A stretch of DNA of 64,000 bases. Source: Mesorhizobium sp. LMG 17147 (GTDB lineage Bacteria > Pseudomonadota > Alphaproteobacteria > Rhizobiales > Rhizobiaceae). The DNA lies in the NCBI RefSeq assembly GCF_024297145.1, contig NZ_JANCTC010000005.1, positions 248,001 to 312,000 of the forward strand, in the 5' to 3' direction. The position numbers and the translations under genes are program-made. Shown piece by piece: positions 63,319 through 64,000 of the stretch. Every line of letters starts with the position of its first letter. Within the stretch, counting starts at the first letter, position 1. Under the pieces are notes generated by a model. It searched no databases. It was not told the DNA's origin and was given only the letters and a program-made list of their open reading frames with translations.

Positions 63319-64000
63319 TCAGTATTTTTCCGCGCGGCCGAGCTCTGCCCGTCGTTCCTGCAAGAACCGGCGCACGGCTGGATCGCGTTCGAGGCCGATA
63401 GCCCGGTCATAGGCCTCGCTCGCTTGCGGAACTTTGCCGAGTCTGGCCAGCAGGCCCGCGCGGGCGGCCCAGTAAGGTTGATAGTCATACAGCCGCTTGT
63501 CGCCGCTGAGTTGATCAAGGGCGTCCAATCCTGCCGAAGCACCTTCGGCCTCGGCAATGGCTACCGCACGGTTGATCGAAACCACCGGCGAGCCGGCAAT
63601 CACCGACAGCGCGTTATAGAGCTCCTTGATCGCGACCCAGTCGGTGCCGCCGGTCAGCCGTCTTGTCGCATGGGCGGACTGCACGGCGGCCTCAAGCTGG
63701 TAGCGGCCGACAACGCCCTTGGCCGCAGCGCGCCCGAGCAGCGTCTCCGCTTCATCGATCAGCGTATCGTCCCACAGTGCAAGATCCTGCTCGGCCAGCG
63801 GCACATAATCGCCCGCCGCATTGCGCCGCGCCGCGCGCCGCGCTTCGGCGAACAGCATCAGCGCCAAAAGGCCGAGCGCCTCCGGCTCGTCCGGCATCAG
63901 CGTGGCCATCAGACGGCCGAGCCAGATGGCTTCGGTCGCGAGGTTGCGGCGCCGCGTTTCGGTGCCGGCCGGGTCGGACCAGCCTTCGGCAAACGCCGCG
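63319..64000 (-). CDS. ECF RNA polymerase sigma factor with C-terminal TPR-like domain (5' end outside window)
   Basis: C-terminal 227 codons of an ECF42-type sigma factor. In frame from the window edge it reads AAFAEGWSDPAGTETRRRNL, then AIWLGRLMATLMPDEPEALGLLALMLFAEARR, RNAAGDYVPLAEQDLALWDD, and YQLEAAVQSAHATRRLTGGTDWVAI. The end is a TPR-like stretch ARLGKVPQASEAYDRAIGL. These match the long C-terminal extension of the DUF6596 group, usually encoded beside a DGPF/YCII-like protein and linked to stress. The sigma-2 and sigma-4 domains lie outside. Promoter targets are not visible. Confidence 0.88.
   Translation of the reverse strand, partial: AAFAEGWSDPAGTETRRRNLATEAIWLGRLMATLMPDEPEALGLLALMLFAEARRAARRNAAGDYVPLAEQDLALWDDTLIDEAETLLGRAAAKGVVGRYQLEAAVQSAHATRRLTGGTDWVAIKELYNALSVIAGSPVVSINRAVAIAEAEGASAGLDALDQLSGDKRLYDYQPYWAARAGLLARLGKVPQASEAYDRAIGLERDPAVRRFLQERRAELGRAEKY

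Overview
The window looks like a chromosomal segment of a rhizobial alphaproteobacterium, most probably Mesorhizobium or a close relative. It is GC-rich with dense, often overlapping genes. The order rho - hemJ - hemE - [origin] - ppsR - maf - aroE - coaE - dnaQ - secB - fxsA - timA - mltA - smr is the arrangement I associate with the replication-origin region of Rhizobiales, and the individual proteins read like Mesorhizobium proteins. This assignment is by recognition only; no database search was possible.

Layout. (1) 1-11.3 kb, origin region: rho, hemJ and hemE point left and ppsR onward points right. They flank a 0.4-kb non-coding stretch with an AT-rich block, several GANTC sites and five DnaA-box-like 9-mers (one perfect TTATCCACA). 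A ParB-site-like sequence lies inside hemE. (2) 11.3-14.7 kb: a transglutaminase-like protease with a CtrA-type box upstream, an intracellular PHB depolymerase, an RlpA-like protein and small membrane or unknown proteins. (3) 14.7-23.5 kb, sulfur block: a taurine-type ABC importer (tauABC), an Rrf2 regulator behind its own palindrome, a flavoprotein, and a cystathionine beta-synthase / gamma-lyase pair (reverse transsulfuration). Between them are decayed remnants of DJ-1, HxlR and RidA genes. (4) 23.8-30.4 kb: a GlxA-type regulator, a GIY-YIG nuclease gene bracketed by 60-bp inverted palindromic repeats, and an uncharacterised catabolic cassette (DddP-like M24 protein, cysteine hydrolase, alpha/beta hydrolase, Tat-exported binding protein). 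(5) 30.4-35.3 kb: a PLP decarboxylase, a second cysteine synthase and a divergent SARP-TPR regulator. (6) 35.3-39.7 kb, accessory zone: low-GC spacers, three small exported proteins (one a lipoprotein with an exact 40-residue cysteine repeat), and a 1.56-kb element in tRNA-Leu(CAG) with a 16-bp direct repeat, an integrase stub and a frameshifted DUF4062-like gene. (7) 39.8-64 kb, mostly housekeeping: gpmA, dapB, an ABC exporter, glk, mepA, queG, uppP, yraN, rsmI, hemW, rdgB, rph, hrcA, a third cysteine synthase, GSTs and an ECF sigma factor cut by the window edge. This part contains an insertion or rearrangement with a duplicated yraN fragment and a decayed tyrosine phosphatase.

Themes. Cell-envelope genes recur (mltA, rlpA, mepA, uppP, an LprI-like protein), as do sulfur genes (tauABC, CBS/CGL, two further cysteine synthases, two GSTs). 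The least explained items are the repeat-bracketed GIY-YIG gene, the tRNA-Leu element that separates the tRNA from a strong terminator, the start-stop relay of mini-ORFs between smr and a HTH gene, and the DddP-like operon. No CRISPR array, rRNA operon or complete prophage was seen.
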